Source: Draba incana
Lineage: Eukaryota > Streptophyta > Magnoliopsida > Brassicales > Brassicaceae
Reading direction: 5' to 3'
Assembly (NCBI GenBank): GCA_963576765.1
Contig: OY755206.1
Span: 26,005,679-26,069,678 of the forward strand
DNA: 64,000 bases
Shown here: positions 1-12,600 of the stretch, piece by piece
Layout of the letters: the number at the start of each line of letters is the position of its first letter
Position numbering within the stretch: position 1 is the stretch's first letter
Made by a program: the position numbers and the translations under genes
Notes under the pieces: generated by a model
Database searches by the model: none
Seen by the model: only the letters and a program-made list of their open reading frames with translations
Told to the model about the DNA's origin: nothing

Positions 1-850
1 CAAATAAAATGAATTAAAAACAAATTATATTGTATACAACTAAAATAAAAAAAATGAATTAAAAATAATTGATAAAAATTCATATGTTCGAAATAAAATA
101 ATTAATTCATTCAACCTATAAAAAAACTAAAAATGTTGATAAACCCTAGAATTTGGGAGATTGTTTTTTTTTTTTTGTTATTTGGGTATTTATTTGAATT
201 AAAAAAAATACTAAAAATAAGATAATAGATATAATTGACCCAATCAAATTACGCCTCATGGCGTCACTTCCTCGATATATTTAACACATGTGCCGTCATC
301 TAGTTATATTTAACACATGTGCGTTGTAATTTAACACATAGTTGTCCGTAGCTTTCAAGTTGTGCACATTAGTTCATAGTTGTATGTTTAGGGTTTTTGC
401 TATTTTGTTAGTTGTACAAGGGTTTTGAAAAACTAATTTTAGTTTTCCACTTAAGTTTTGGAATTTATATCACATTTACAATGTCTCTACGAAATAATAT
501 ATCCAATAACACATTTTCCATGAAAATTTGCATCTTTTGGTAGTTAACACTATCAAACTCATCTTATAAGTATATAGTTATTGATGGAAGATAAACAATT
601 TGTGTGTTACAATAGGTAAAACTTTATTTTATTTTTTTTATTTAATTCAGTATAAGATAAACAACAATTATAAATTTATATCCTTTTATTTCTAAATTTT
701 ACTTGCTTCTTTTTTTATTTAATAAAATTGCGTATTTAAATAGATAAATAAAAATAAAATACGATTAATTATTAAATTAAAATTTTAATTATTTAAAATA
801 CAAATAACTACTAGAGTTCAGATAGTAGCCAACTTCAAACCCAAATAACT
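1..850. other. AT-rich intergenic DNA
   Basis: No gene is visible. The stretch is very AT-rich with homopolymer runs. At about 280-350 a short phrase of the form taacacat(gtg) recurs three times. Nothing else could be supported. Confidence 0.6.
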
Positions 851-1600
851 ATGAATAGATCAAATGATAACCAAGTTCAAACACACATAACAAAGCATTT
901 TTTAGTAATACACATACAAGAAATAGTAGTTCTTAGTTGTCAATCAGATGGTAAGAAACAAATTACAAATAACACAAGGATCATGTCACACCACTTGGGC
1001 CACTTTCTTCCACACCAGTGCTCTCATTCTCATCTGACTCACTACTGTTTTTACCCTCTCAATCTCCATTAACTTCATCCTCCATTGCTTCACGTTGTTC
1101 TTCCAATGTTCTTTGATTCACTCCGTAAAGAGTAACTAATTGCATAAACCATCCAATAACATCGAATAACTAATTTCTTCCACATAAAATCTCTTGAACA
1201 ATAGTGGATACATTTTTTTTTTCTCTTGAATCCATTCATACCCATCTCCGTTCTTAACATAATGTCCTCCATAATCAAAATGTAGGATAACATAATCTAA
1301 TAATACCATATAGTTGCCAACAGACAGCTCGAAGGGCTTTTTCTTGTACCTTATGGTCTGTCAAAGTGACAAAGAATAGGAAGCAACATAACACCTTTAT
1401 CCCATTTCCCATATCGAAATTGAATTAGGAAGTCTATGACAATAACTAGAAAGCCACATAACACCTTTATAATTCCAAGAAAAAAACCTTTTTTTTATCT
1501 CTTTCCAAACTCAATTATAAAAACAACAACAAAAGTTACATCGCAAAGTAAAAAAAAAAAAAAAGAACAATAAACACGAAGTGTGGGATTAAAGAGTTGA
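851..1600 (-). other. possible degenerate coding remnant plus 3' flank of PFP alpha
   Basis: The minus strand at about 980-1110 reads as an acidic, glutamate- and serine-rich stretch (EEQREAMEDEVNGD, then a stop, then a Ser/Glu-rich tail), and 1090-1293 gives a 67-codon open frame. This looks like a broken fragment of a mobile-element or nuclear protein, but no family was recognised. The part nearest 1629 should contain the 3' UTR of the PFP alpha gene, including an A-rich tract at 1550-1564. Confidence 0.2.
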
Positions 1601-1629
1601 CGCAAAACATCGTGAAAGCTTGTTGCGTT

Positions 1630-4600
1630 TTAAGCAAATTGTTGACCACCATTTGAAGATGAAGAAATAGTAGTGAGAACATCAGTCACTGAAGCCATCA
1701 CACTCAGTGCTGCTTTCAATACGTCTTGAGAACATCCTGGCTTCACTAGCGTCCTCACCTGACAAGCACCCAAAACCGTTTTTGTACCGTTAAGAAATAG
1801 CGAAAACACACAACAAAAACCAAAAACAAAACCTAAATTTGGTATTACCTGGTCTAGATATTCCTGCAGCTTCTTGATACGTCCCATGTAATCTTGATCT
1901 TCGACACAGAGACTTACTGCTTTCGCATCAGCACCAGGACCATCGTACTGAAGCGGTCCTGGGTTTCTGTATAGATCTTCCATCAAGAATTTTTGTGAGT
2001 TCTGTCTCAGAAGGCTGCAAAAACACATTATTAATACCAAAACAATTGGGAAACTTGCAGGGAACATTATTAAGTGTGTTCATGTTCTTTGTAATAGCTG
2101 CACTTACTCATATGCTTTGCCTTTCAAATCCACCATAGCTGGATGAATTGCAGGTCTACCAATTGAAGTTGAAGTAGCACCAGCATTCTGAGACCAATGC
2201 TTCACCGTCATCATCGCCTAACAAAGGTTTTACCAAAGAAAGGAAATAAAGTAGTGAGATCAGTAAGGAAAGAAACTGTATTAACGCTATCTTTGTGAAA
2301 AAGAAGAAAAAACTCAACTGTAATAGGCGCAGCACCACATTTCCACTTGTTTACGGGACTTTTTAGGTTGGTTATTGTTGCCATGTAACCGTTCAGACCA
2401 GCTGCAAGAACGTGGTAACATACATGTCCAAGAACCTAACAGATTTTACCATTCAATAGTTTCAATATCCATCCAAATGATTAAGTTGCATAAAGATTAT
2501 GTAGCAAGAACTGGTGACTTACGTAGGCGTAATCACAATCGAATTTTGATGGGAGAGATCCACGAGCTTGGTAACCAAAGAAGTGACATATAGCATTGAA
2601 TTTCTTCCCCTTGTATGTGCCTTCTTTCTGTTAAGTTCAAAGATGTAATTTCATTGGCAAGTGTGTTTTTGGATGAAACAAACAACTTAAATATTCGGAT
2701 AACAATACTGGAAACAGAATTAGTGAGAAACGTGGAGCATACCAAGCGCTTGTTCATTTCAGTCTCCACGAGATATGCAAGGAGTTTCTCCGTCTCAATC
2801 TGCAAAAGAAAGCAAAACAAGCATTTAGAATTCCATTTTTCTTTTAATACAAATAGTCGCGCCAACATTTTCTTCTTCTTACCTGGGATAACTGAGCAGA
2901 ATCATCAGACTCAGGATGGAGAAGCAGCTGCATCAACAAAGACGGACCATCTAGTAAGTATTCATACGCATTTGCTTTTAATGAAAACAAAGAGAAATCT
3001 CGTGTCAAAGAATTCAAACCTGTTTCTTAATGAATGGAGGAAGAAATTCAAACAAAGCAGATGACCAAGGTGAGAGCTGAGTAGAAATCTTATCAGCAGC
3101 AACACCCTGCCTAAGCAGCCCATGAATTTCCTGCATCACAAAATGTCAGCTACGACATAAATAATCTCGGTATTCGAGAAAGACAAAAAAATAGCTTCAA
3201 ATGATTAATTCATATGTCTACAAGTACCAAATCATTACCTTTAACAGAGCGTAGACTTCAGGAATACTCTCTATGATTCCTTCGGGAATGAGGATGACTC
3301 CATGATTCTTGTCTGGTGCAAACAAATGGTATAGCACTAGAGTTAGTGAATAGTAAAATACATGATTGCAAAATCTTTCATATAGATAGTTTTCTCTATG
3401 AGACCTTGTCCTGCTCTTGCTTGAACAGCATCACATATCTGTTTTGCAATGTCAAAAATAGTGAGCTTAGATGCTGCAACCTCCTCTCCTAGTATCACCT
3501 GCAACAATCGCATCACATGGAAATGAGAGTCTAGAGATGCGAGAATGCCGACGGAATCAAGTGTCAATGTTTAGAAACCAGAAAAAATACCAACCATGTT
3601 TGGATGAGACTGGAGTGTACATTCAAGGGCAACATGAGAGTGCTTCCGGCCCATGAGACGGATGAAATAATAGTACTGCCAATTAAAAAAGAAAATAAAA
3701 AATGATATGAGAATCACAAGGAAGACAATTTTGTAATAGATTCCACATCCTTGATCGAAATAGTTCTTAGTATCAGAATACGAAGTCAACAAACAGCAGT
3801 TAGACTAGACAGTTCCATGGTTATAAAACGCCCTAGAAATCTCTTACAACATGAAAATATAGCACAAAGTAGTAGCATTTACCTTCTCTGCAGAGAGAGC
3901 ATCAGTGCAGGCATTGCTAATGAGCTGGGAATTAACCTGTAAGATGGGAAAGATCATTAGCCATAAAAAATATATTCTGTAAAGACATACAGGAACAAAG
4001 GCATCAAGTTGGCTGCAATAGTTTTAAGAAAAACAAAAAAAAAAAGACAAAAGTAACCAGATTGTTTAAATCCAAATGTACCTTGCATACGGTGTCAAAA
4101 CCAACATTGGCCTCCACAAACTGATTCTTGAGATCTCCATTTATAGTAACTGGAACACCAACTACCTGATATTTTATGGAGAACTTATAGTATCAATAAA
4201 TTTATTGTATACTAACGGTTTCATCGAAAAAGAAAATACTGATAAAGAACAAATTAGGACCTTTGTTGGGCATTTCGCTTCAGCGAAAAATTCAGCAAGA
4301 TGAGCTGCATCTGTGTTTGATGTTACACCTTCAAAAATCCCAATTAAAAATTAGTGGTTTAGTAAATAATTATAACAAACTTCACCACCGATATAAATTA
4401 AAACGCTAGGTCCGTACCTCCAATAATAACAAGGCCATCTAACTTCAAATCTGTGCAAGCTTTGAGCGCAGCGTTAACCTGCTCAGTTGTTCTGATCTGA
4501 TCCTTGGTTCTTCCGAGCAAATCATAGCCACCTTAAAACCACACATTTCAACGCCAAATGACCAGAATGAGGTAACGAGCAAGATTCTAAATACCATGAC

Positions 4601-5349
4601 ATTAAACAACCTACCTTGGTTTTTGTAAGTGTGGAGTATATCATCAGTGATCTCCAGAGTCTTTTGCGCAAACAGACCTTCCGAACCACCTATTGTCAGG
4701 TTATAACAATTAGTACTTATTAAGAGCCTGGTCAATAAATAAGTGATGGAGAATGTGCTCAACTAACCCAAAAAGCCAAGCAAAGTGCTCTTGGCGTTGT
4801 GCACCTTAAGAGCGTCGTAAAGACCCCAGATTACATTGTGTCCACCGGGAGCTTGCCTTCCACAGAACACGATTCCGACTCTACAAATCGAAAAGAGATA
4901 TAGCTTAAGTTGAATAAAAGTGTTCCGTTTAATGGTGAAAGTAAAGATGCATACCTGATTGATGGAAGCTCGGTGATGATGTGAGCATCAGAAACTTTGG
5001 CAGTTTCCCTGAGAAAGTGAGCTAAAGGCTGGCCTAAGGTATGAGGGAAGGCACGAGCCATGATATGGGAATCAGTAGCTTCTGCCACAGTGGTTCCATC
5101 GCCAAGCTCAACGCGCACAGTAGTACCCTGAAACGAACATGAAGCTCCAAATCACAGTTTATAAACCATGAAATGTATAAACTGAGCAAAACAGACTGAC
5201 AAATTAAGGGATCCAACAGATCGGAGATGATTACAATCTGGAAAATCAGATCTGAGAACCTGGAGACAAGGAGGAAGCTCGGGGTGGTACTGAGAACGGA
5301 GTTGTTGAAGAGGAGAGAGCTCTCTGGGAATTCCGAAATCTGAATCCAT
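1630..5349 (-). CDS. PFP-ALPHA: pyrophosphate--fructose 6-phosphate 1-phosphotransferase, alpha (regulatory) subunit
   Basis: The enzyme reversibly phosphorylates fructose 6-phosphate with pyrophosphate in cytosolic glycolysis/gluconeogenesis; alpha is the regulatory partner of the catalytic beta subunit. Nineteen exons, each with GT-AG borders, join in frame: 5349-5260, 5127-4955, 4880-4768, 4689-4615, 4531-4418, 4328-4261, 4165-4082, 3936-3883, 3675-3595, 3498-3405, 3312-3239, 3130-3020, 2927-2883, 2799-2743, 2627-2523, 2435-2319, 2217-2108, 2014-1849, 1758-1630. The product is 619 aa, near the usual length for the family. It starts MDSDFGIPRELSPLQQ. Visible motifs are CGRQAPGGHN, GGVTSNTD (about 188-195) in place of the catalytic GGDDSNT, VPVTINGDL (about 215-223) in place of PKTIDND, and MGRKHSH (about 265). 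The altered motifs fit the non-catalytic alpha subunit. The sequence closely resembles A. thaliana AT1G20950 as remembered. No frameshift was seen. Confidence 0.95.
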
Positions 5350-5413
5350 GGCGTTAGGTTTTATGTGTTTGGGGTTTGGTGAGAGAGACTTTGTTTTCTT
5401 CTTTTAATTGGAA

Positions 5414-5424
5414 ATATATATATA
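5414..5424 (-). promoter_or_regulatory. candidate TATA box of PFP alpha
   Basis: A run of alternating A and T (atatatatata) lies 65-75 bp upstream of the PFP alpha start codon on the minus strand. The placement would give a short 5' UTR of roughly 30-40 nt. The motif is seen; the function is inferred. Confidence 0.4.
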
Positions 5425-6202
5425 GCGAAGGAAGACTGAAGAGGAATATACTCGCTCACTCACCAACCCAAACACATCTATTTCCTGGTCTCGTCTCGTC
5501 TTTCAGATTTCCCTTCTAATCATTTAACCCTCTTTATCTTCACTATTTACGAGAGAGAGCCACTGGATCAACCTTTTATATTACCAACCTACCCCCTCTG
5601 TTTCCCGCTATTTCTAAAGTTGACTTTATTATTTGAATACAATTTCAACTTGACCCCATGTTACTTTGACACATGTTCAGTTTAGCTATAATGCAAGTTT
5701 GATAATGAAAATAAATAACAGGTTTGTTTACAAAAGAATTTAGGGGGTGTTATTGGTTGATGGATTCTTAAGGAGTTTTAAAAAATTTAAAATCCAAAGA
5801 TATGTGTTATCAAAGTCTGCATTTTTTACAAAAGAACGGGAATTTAGTATTTACAGTCCTAATTGTGTTATCAAAGTCTGCATTTTTATCTCTTTTGACC
5901 AATCTCAGCTTTCAAAATAGTAATAAGCTCAAAATGACTCCTTCTGTTACACAAAACCGTGAATACATAAACAGGGGTCTAACACTCAGTGCATGAAACA
6001 AAATGAGTAATCTAAATGGTTTTTGAGAACTGGACTATAATCATATTATTCCCTAGAGAACAAACACAGGGATAATAAAAGACCAGCACAACGATTACAC
6101 TTTAACCATCTTTTCTCCACAAAGTTGAGATTGCAGAGACCCAAACGGTTCCGGAGATGAGCGAGTGGAAGACAGACTTCTTACTCTAAAGAATCACCAT
6201 GT
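5425..6202. other. intergenic region between PFP alpha and BRR2
   Basis: The region holds the PFP alpha promoter, with a CT/GA-rich stretch at 5440-5560 (minus strand), a truncated MITE at 5743, and, from about 6203 downwards, the probable last 3' UTR exon of BRR2. No separate gene was found. Confidence 0.5.
5743..5960 (+). mobile_element. truncated Harbinger/Tourist-like MITE fragment
   Basis: The segment begins GGGGGTGTTATTGG directly after tta. The same terminus, in inverse orientation, ends another insertion in this window at 18790 (ccaccccc followed by tta). A phrase gtgttatcaaagtctgcattttt is repeated at 5803 and 5865. The opposite terminus was not found, so the copy is partial and its right border is a guess. 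Confidence 0.4.
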
Positions 6203-6634
6203 CTGCAAAGAAAATAGATAACCTGTGTCATTTTCAAAATTTTATTCAAGGAACAACAGCATGTAAGTTCCATGACACATGCACTGAAAAAGCAGTTTCA
6301 TAGCCAAATATATCACAAAACCAAATCACCATCTAACAATTTTCTGATCAAAATATCGTTTGCTACTTGACTCATTATTTCACCACTGTAGCTCATCATA
6401 TACCATGCACTTACATTTCTGTATTCCAAATGCTTAGTGTCTAATGATAGCTTATGCAATGAGAAAACACAAGCAAATGAATAACTAGCAGCACCTTGAC
6501 GAACAAATTACTCACACCTAAGTTGACTTGATAGATGTAACAAGTTAATAGATGCACAACACAAAATCTAGTAAAGACAGGTTCCTACTTAAGAAAACTT
6601 CCGACCAGAAACAAAGGAAACTACCAAAACTAAC
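6203..6634 (-). other. predicted 3' UTR intron of BRR2
   Basis: On the minus strand, 12 nt after the BRR2 stop codon, there is a strong donor (CAG|GTTAGT) at 6635/6634. A pyrimidine-rich acceptor (TTTCTTTGCAG|A) ends at 6203. The downstream piece would form the terminal non-coding exon. This is predicted from splice signals only. Confidence 0.5.
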
Positions 6635-6646
6635 CTGCATAACAAA

Positions 6647-9600
6647 TCACTCTTCGATGTGATCTTCAGCACCAGATTCTTTGACATTAATAGAGAAAGC
6701 GTACTCCTGGTCACAACCCATGTAAGAGTCGCACATGAAGTATAGTGTGTACGACTTCTCCCCTGGTTCACTCGGTACTGCAAAATCCAGCTTCACCTTC
6801 GCTTTCCGCTGCAATGAGACACGCTTGATTGCCAGCAACTGGTTCGTCTTGGTGTCACCCACCACCAGCCACCATCCTTCTTCTTTGGTCTTGGGATACA
6901 TGGGTGCATCCACAGGCCCCACTTCTGTCCTTCCTTCCATGTCTCTCTCAAGCATCACTTGCAATGAGACCTCTTTCCCCGGGGCCACTTCTTCGCTGCC
7001 TACAACCTCGTAAGTAAGGTCAATGTTGGGGAAGCGGTTGCAGAATCTGGCAATGTCTAGAAGTTGAGGATCTGACATCTTGAGAAGCTCTTTGCGTTCT
7101 TCATCCTCCATCTCCACAAGATCAAATACAGTTTCAATATTTTTCCCTGGATTCTCTTGGCATCTTTTGGCTAAGTTCTTTGTGAAGTGAGGGAGCTGCA
7201 GAAGCATGGAATCCCGCTCCCATATGCCTTGAGTCACCATCTGGCTTACTTCCATAGCTAGGAGAGCAAGATTCAGCCAGCCATTACTTGATATTACATC
7301 AACCATCGCTTGAAGAAGTCTTGTTGCAGAAAGAAGGACCTCACGCTGATCCATCGCCAAGTTCCCGCCAATGTTCTGCCTCGAGAAATGCGCCTGAAGA
7401 AGAGCGTTTGCCTTCACATGAGGGTCTGTGCACTTGGGGTTTTCAAAAGAGAACCTCTGGTGATTGATGAGTCTCCGAACTGTGTCCTCTTCGCCAGGCC
7501 GTATAGGGATCATGTCATACTCCGAAGCTGATGTTAAGATCTCAAGAAGTCCTTTCATCTTGGTTTTAGAAGACAAAAGAGAACTGAAACGCTCAATGGT
7601 GGTGTAACTGATGTAATAATAGGACGCGATCATACCAAGATTGAGAGGAGAGAGATCCATCTCATCCTCTATCTCAATGCATTTACTGGCTTCGAGATCA
7701 GTCAAGGTGTTCTCAACCAGCTCTGATAGATGATCAGACAAATGCCTGTGGCTAACTCCTTGGAGATTGTAGTAGTTAGGGTTCTGGGGAAGTCTCCTGT
7801 ACATGAAAGTCCATGTAAGATAATCCACAGCATCTTGCTTGTTCTCTATAACCCCAGCAACCACTTCTGCGTTGAAATTATCGTGCAAGAAATGCTGGAG
7901 ATGACTTTCCACAGGGAAGGCTTCATACAGGAACTTCTTGTAATACTCTTTACGCGGTGCGTGACAGAATATCACACACTTCCCGGCATTGTCAAGTAGA
8001 GGTCGGCTAGCACGCCCCATCATCTGAAGCAGATCAGGTACAGGATAATCTGAGTGTGAATTTTCCCTTCCATCATAATATTGCGTCCCCATTACGACCA
8101 CCAAATGCGCAGTTAATGGAGTTCCCCAACACAGTGAACTGCTCATCACACAAGCCTGAATTCGTCCAGCTTCAAAGAGCTGTGTCACGATCTCCTGATC
8201 CAGACTGTTTAAACCTTCGTGCAAGTACCCAACACCATGGCGCAGTGTCTCCTTCAGTGTTTCCTCGCTGATTTTACTAATAAAAGGCTCCAGTTCTTCG
8301 AGTTTCCCTAACAGAAAATCAGGGCTCTCCGGGTTGTCCATGTGAGAGTAAGCCATCAGATCCACAGCAGTCAAGCGGACGTGTTTACGGGTTGGGACAA
8401 AAATTATAGCTGGCTTCTTGTTCTTGGCATGCTGGACTATGGCGGTGTAGGTTGGCTTGGTCATCGCCTGCATCCTGGCTTCAAAACTGGATATATCCAC
8501 TCCTTGAATGTGGATCTCCAGTGGAACAGGACGGACTCCAGGAGGAAAGTTGAATAGGCCGTGGGAACTGGCCCCAATCCACTCACCAAGATCTTTTGCA
8601 TTTGCAAGGGAAGTGGAAAGTGCAACAATCCTGATCTTATTCTCTCCCTGACTTGAAATATATCTCATTCTAGAGACGATTACCTCCAACACTGAACCAC
8701 CTTGACCTCCAAGTAGATGGAGTTCGTCGACGATGAAAAGACTAACCTGTTTAACGTATTTTCTCTGTTTCCACCTGCGGGAGAGAGCATCCCATTTCTC
8801 AGGAGTACTTATGATTATCTGACCTTTCTCAAGCAGCTTAAGATCCAACGCCGTCTCCCCAGTTAATTCAACAATCCGTAATCCAAGACCCTTCCCAAAC
8901 TTCCTCTCCCAGATACGAAACTGCTCCTTCGCAATAGCCTCAAGCGGTGCAATGTAGACAACACGCATTGTAGCATCAGGTCCTTCTTGATGATTCTTAA
9001 GTATAGCAAACTCCGCACATATAGTCTTACCACTTCCGGTTGGAGCAGCAACCAACACATTGTCGTTTGTGTTATACAAAACGGTAAAGACCTGAGTCTG
9101 CACTGGATTGAAATGCTTGAAATCCTGATAGAGTCTCTCATAAGTTGGATTCCTTAACGCTGTGACCGGTAGAGGCTGCAAGTCTAGTAGCTCTGTAGGT
9201 GGTGGGTACTTCTCTGGAAGAATTAGATGTCTGAAAGATACAGGCAAAACAGTCTGCGAACCAAGCCACTTGTCTGAAACCACTCGGACAAAATACTGAG
9301 GTGGCAGCGGTTCAAAGATTGGCACAGTGAAGCTTAAAGTGTGATCCTCATTAATATACTGCATCTTCAAAACAAAATACTCGTGATGAAGAATCTTCTC
9401 AGCATCATTGTCTTCCACAATAATCCAAAACGGCTCAACATATTTATGAACTTTTTCGTCCCACATGAAATCAGGTGTAATTGTGAGTTCCACCTTCAGA
9501 ACAGTTCGAGTTATAGGCTGAACATGTGCTGCAAGAGTCAACTTTGGGAACTGATGGATGAACTTGTGAAGCGGCCTGCCCATCTTAGGACTACGAATAA

Positions 9601-12600
9601 GCTCTCCTAGCTCCTGTGAGGACAGATCATAGTACCTATCCCACACCAAATCCTTCTTCTCCAACTTCATAAGAATCTCATTGGGAATTCCCTGAAACTG
9701 ACGAAGGGGTGTCTGGACACTCCACATCCTCTTCCCAACCATTTTAGACAAGTTCAGAGCCTTCTCAGCCAGTTGGGCCCATCCGCGCTTCAATACAATT
9801 TCATAAAGAGCTCGTACAAGACGTCCAGCACTCTAAACATGATAAAACAAAAGAGATGTAAGCATCAGAAAACAGATATAGCAATTTATCAATGTAACTA
9901 AGAGAGGTGGGGAGAACAAGGAAGAAACCTGAGTAATATAAATCATGTCGGATGTCAAAGAAAGACCTTCAAGCTTTAGCTGTGAAATATATGCCTGTAG
10001 CAGAACATTAATCTTTGCACTGGGCTCCTCCAGAGTTTCCTTGATCGGAATCGGGACACGATCCAAAAGTTTTGCCAGTTCCATCTTCTCATCTTGCCGA
10101 ACAGTCACATACTTGAACTCCTCACTCAATGAGAACAGACGGTAAAGATCTATATCACCCATTGTAGGCTTCAGATGCTCATTGTATGTAGCTATGGTCC
10201 CATGGGTTATGTAGTAGTAGCTAGCAATACGTCCCAAATCAGTAACTTGGAAATAACCACTTTTCCTGTCATACTTTACCAAGTTATTTTTGTCCAAGAT
10301 AGTAGCAGCTGTATGTATCTGCGAAAACATTGATTCAAGCAAATATTAGAGACAGCTCGCCATTAAGGATTATTTTTAAAAGTAACTTCAGAACAATGAT
10401 ATAATTAACCAAATGCAAACTCATCATTTAAATTCTCAAAACGATTTATGCAATACTTAATCCGAGGTCAAGTTGAAGGAAACAAGGCATGCACAAGAAT
10501 CAAACAGTTTATCATGTATTGCATGATATAGACAGTGAGAAAGCTACTGATGCTAGGAAAAATAGTATGCGGAATGATATCAAATAAATACATGTAATTT
10601 AGCAGACTATACTAAATTTGCAATCATCCCAACAGTTCATCAAGGGTTGCATAAGTGGACAGTGGAAAAGCTACTGATGCTAGACCCAATATTTAGAGGC
10701 AATGATGCTAAAAAGAAAAACTAACATCCACATACTACTAACAATAGCTACTAACAACTGCAGATGATGAAGATAACTTCTCGATTGTGACATTAACTAT
10801 ACATAGAGCTACATTAACATGATTCTGCTTGAATTTTTCAAATTCATTAAAATTCACTAGCCAATAAACTCCCTTAAACTCACACATGTAGCACAATTAT
10901 TTTCATTCCCCATGAAAGAACGTTCTATGACAAGGCAACAAAAAAACACAGACTCAATTATTGTTATTACAACATATGGTTTAGTTTGGTTTCTTGTGAG
11001 CTTGCCTAATCCTAGAACAGCTTCTTCTATCTATAAACTCAATAGGTATATTAAACAATAAAAAAAGTAACATTCAGGGCAATGATATCAACTAATCAGA
11101 TGCAAACTTATTAACCAAATTCTCAAAAAGAACAAGAAATACTAAATTTGTGATAAGCTTGAAGTATAAAAAGCACACAGAAATTCACCATGGACTGCAT
11201 ATCGATAAACAAATAAATTTTACAGTAGGTAGTAAAAGCTCAGGTAATGCAGATGAAAGTACGTACCAGGTCAGCTCTTCTCTCTTCCAACACTACGTCT
11301 TTCGCAAGGGCATCAGGCGCTAAGCCATACAGCGTTGGATTACGAACCATACGGATATATAAGTACGTATAGCCAAGCCAGTGGCAAGCCTCTCTAGCAT
11401 TCTGAATAGTTCCCAGCACAATTTCAGCATTAAGCTGATCAGCAAGTTTGGATATAAACTGACTCTCAATGGGTAGTTGCTCATTCATCAAAGAAAGGTA
11501 ATACTGCAACTCGCTGTATCCAGTGATAATTATACCTTCCCCATGTTGATCATACTGAGGTCTTCCAGCACGTCCAAGCATCTGCATTACATCTAGAGGA
11601 CTCAGTTCCATCCACGCCCCTTTCTCAGGATTATAGACCTGAGTTCCTTTGATAATGACAGTGTGTGCCGGCAAATTCACACCCCAAGCGAGAGTTGCCG
11701 TGGAAATCAGAACTTGCACATGCCCTGCACCAAAAAGCGCCTCAACTATCTCACGATCACCCCTCGTTAACCCAGCATGATGAATAGCAAAACCGTAAGG
11801 CAGAAGATCTTTCAGGTCACCACTCTTAATAATATCAATTTGACTTTGAAGGACTTCACGACTTACACTATCTTCCTTCAAGAATCTGCTGAGGGTATCA
11901 TTCGCCATTGCAGTGTCTCGTATTGCTCTTGCAGTTTTTGCTGTTTCCTTCCTAGAGTGAACAAAAATAAGGACCTGATGCTTTCCAGCACCAGCCAATA
12001 CTTTCTGATAACAAATATCATTCATCAATTGGAACCTCTGCAACGGTTTTTTCACGCTGATTCCAATATACTGCTGATGAAGAGGCACGGGTCTGTAGCT
12101 GCGGTCAAATTTAAACAACCCTTTCTTAAGATCAACCCGCAAAAATAACGCAACATCTTCATAATTTGGCAGCGTAGCCGATAAACCCACCAGACGAATA
12201 TTCTCCTTCGTGGTTTCAATCTGTCTAAGAGTCCTAGCCACAATACTTTCAAGCACAGGCCCTCGATTATCATGAAGAAGATGAATCTCATCGATTATAA
12301 GAAGTCTGACAAGCTGAGTATAAGTACGATCTCCAGACTTCCTAGTGATGATATCCCACTTCTCTGGTGTTGTAACAATTATCTGAGTCTCCTCAATTTC
12401 TTTCCCACTAAGGGACTGATCCCCACTCAGTTCCCTCACGGTAACTCCATAATCCTTCAGACGATTAGACAAATTACTGACGACCTCAGCAACAAGGGCT
12501 TTCATGGGTGCAACATAGACAATTTTGTAATCTCCATGGTTAAATGTTCCATCTGGATTCATATTCAACGCAAGTTGCTGCAGTATGGTGAGCATAGCAA

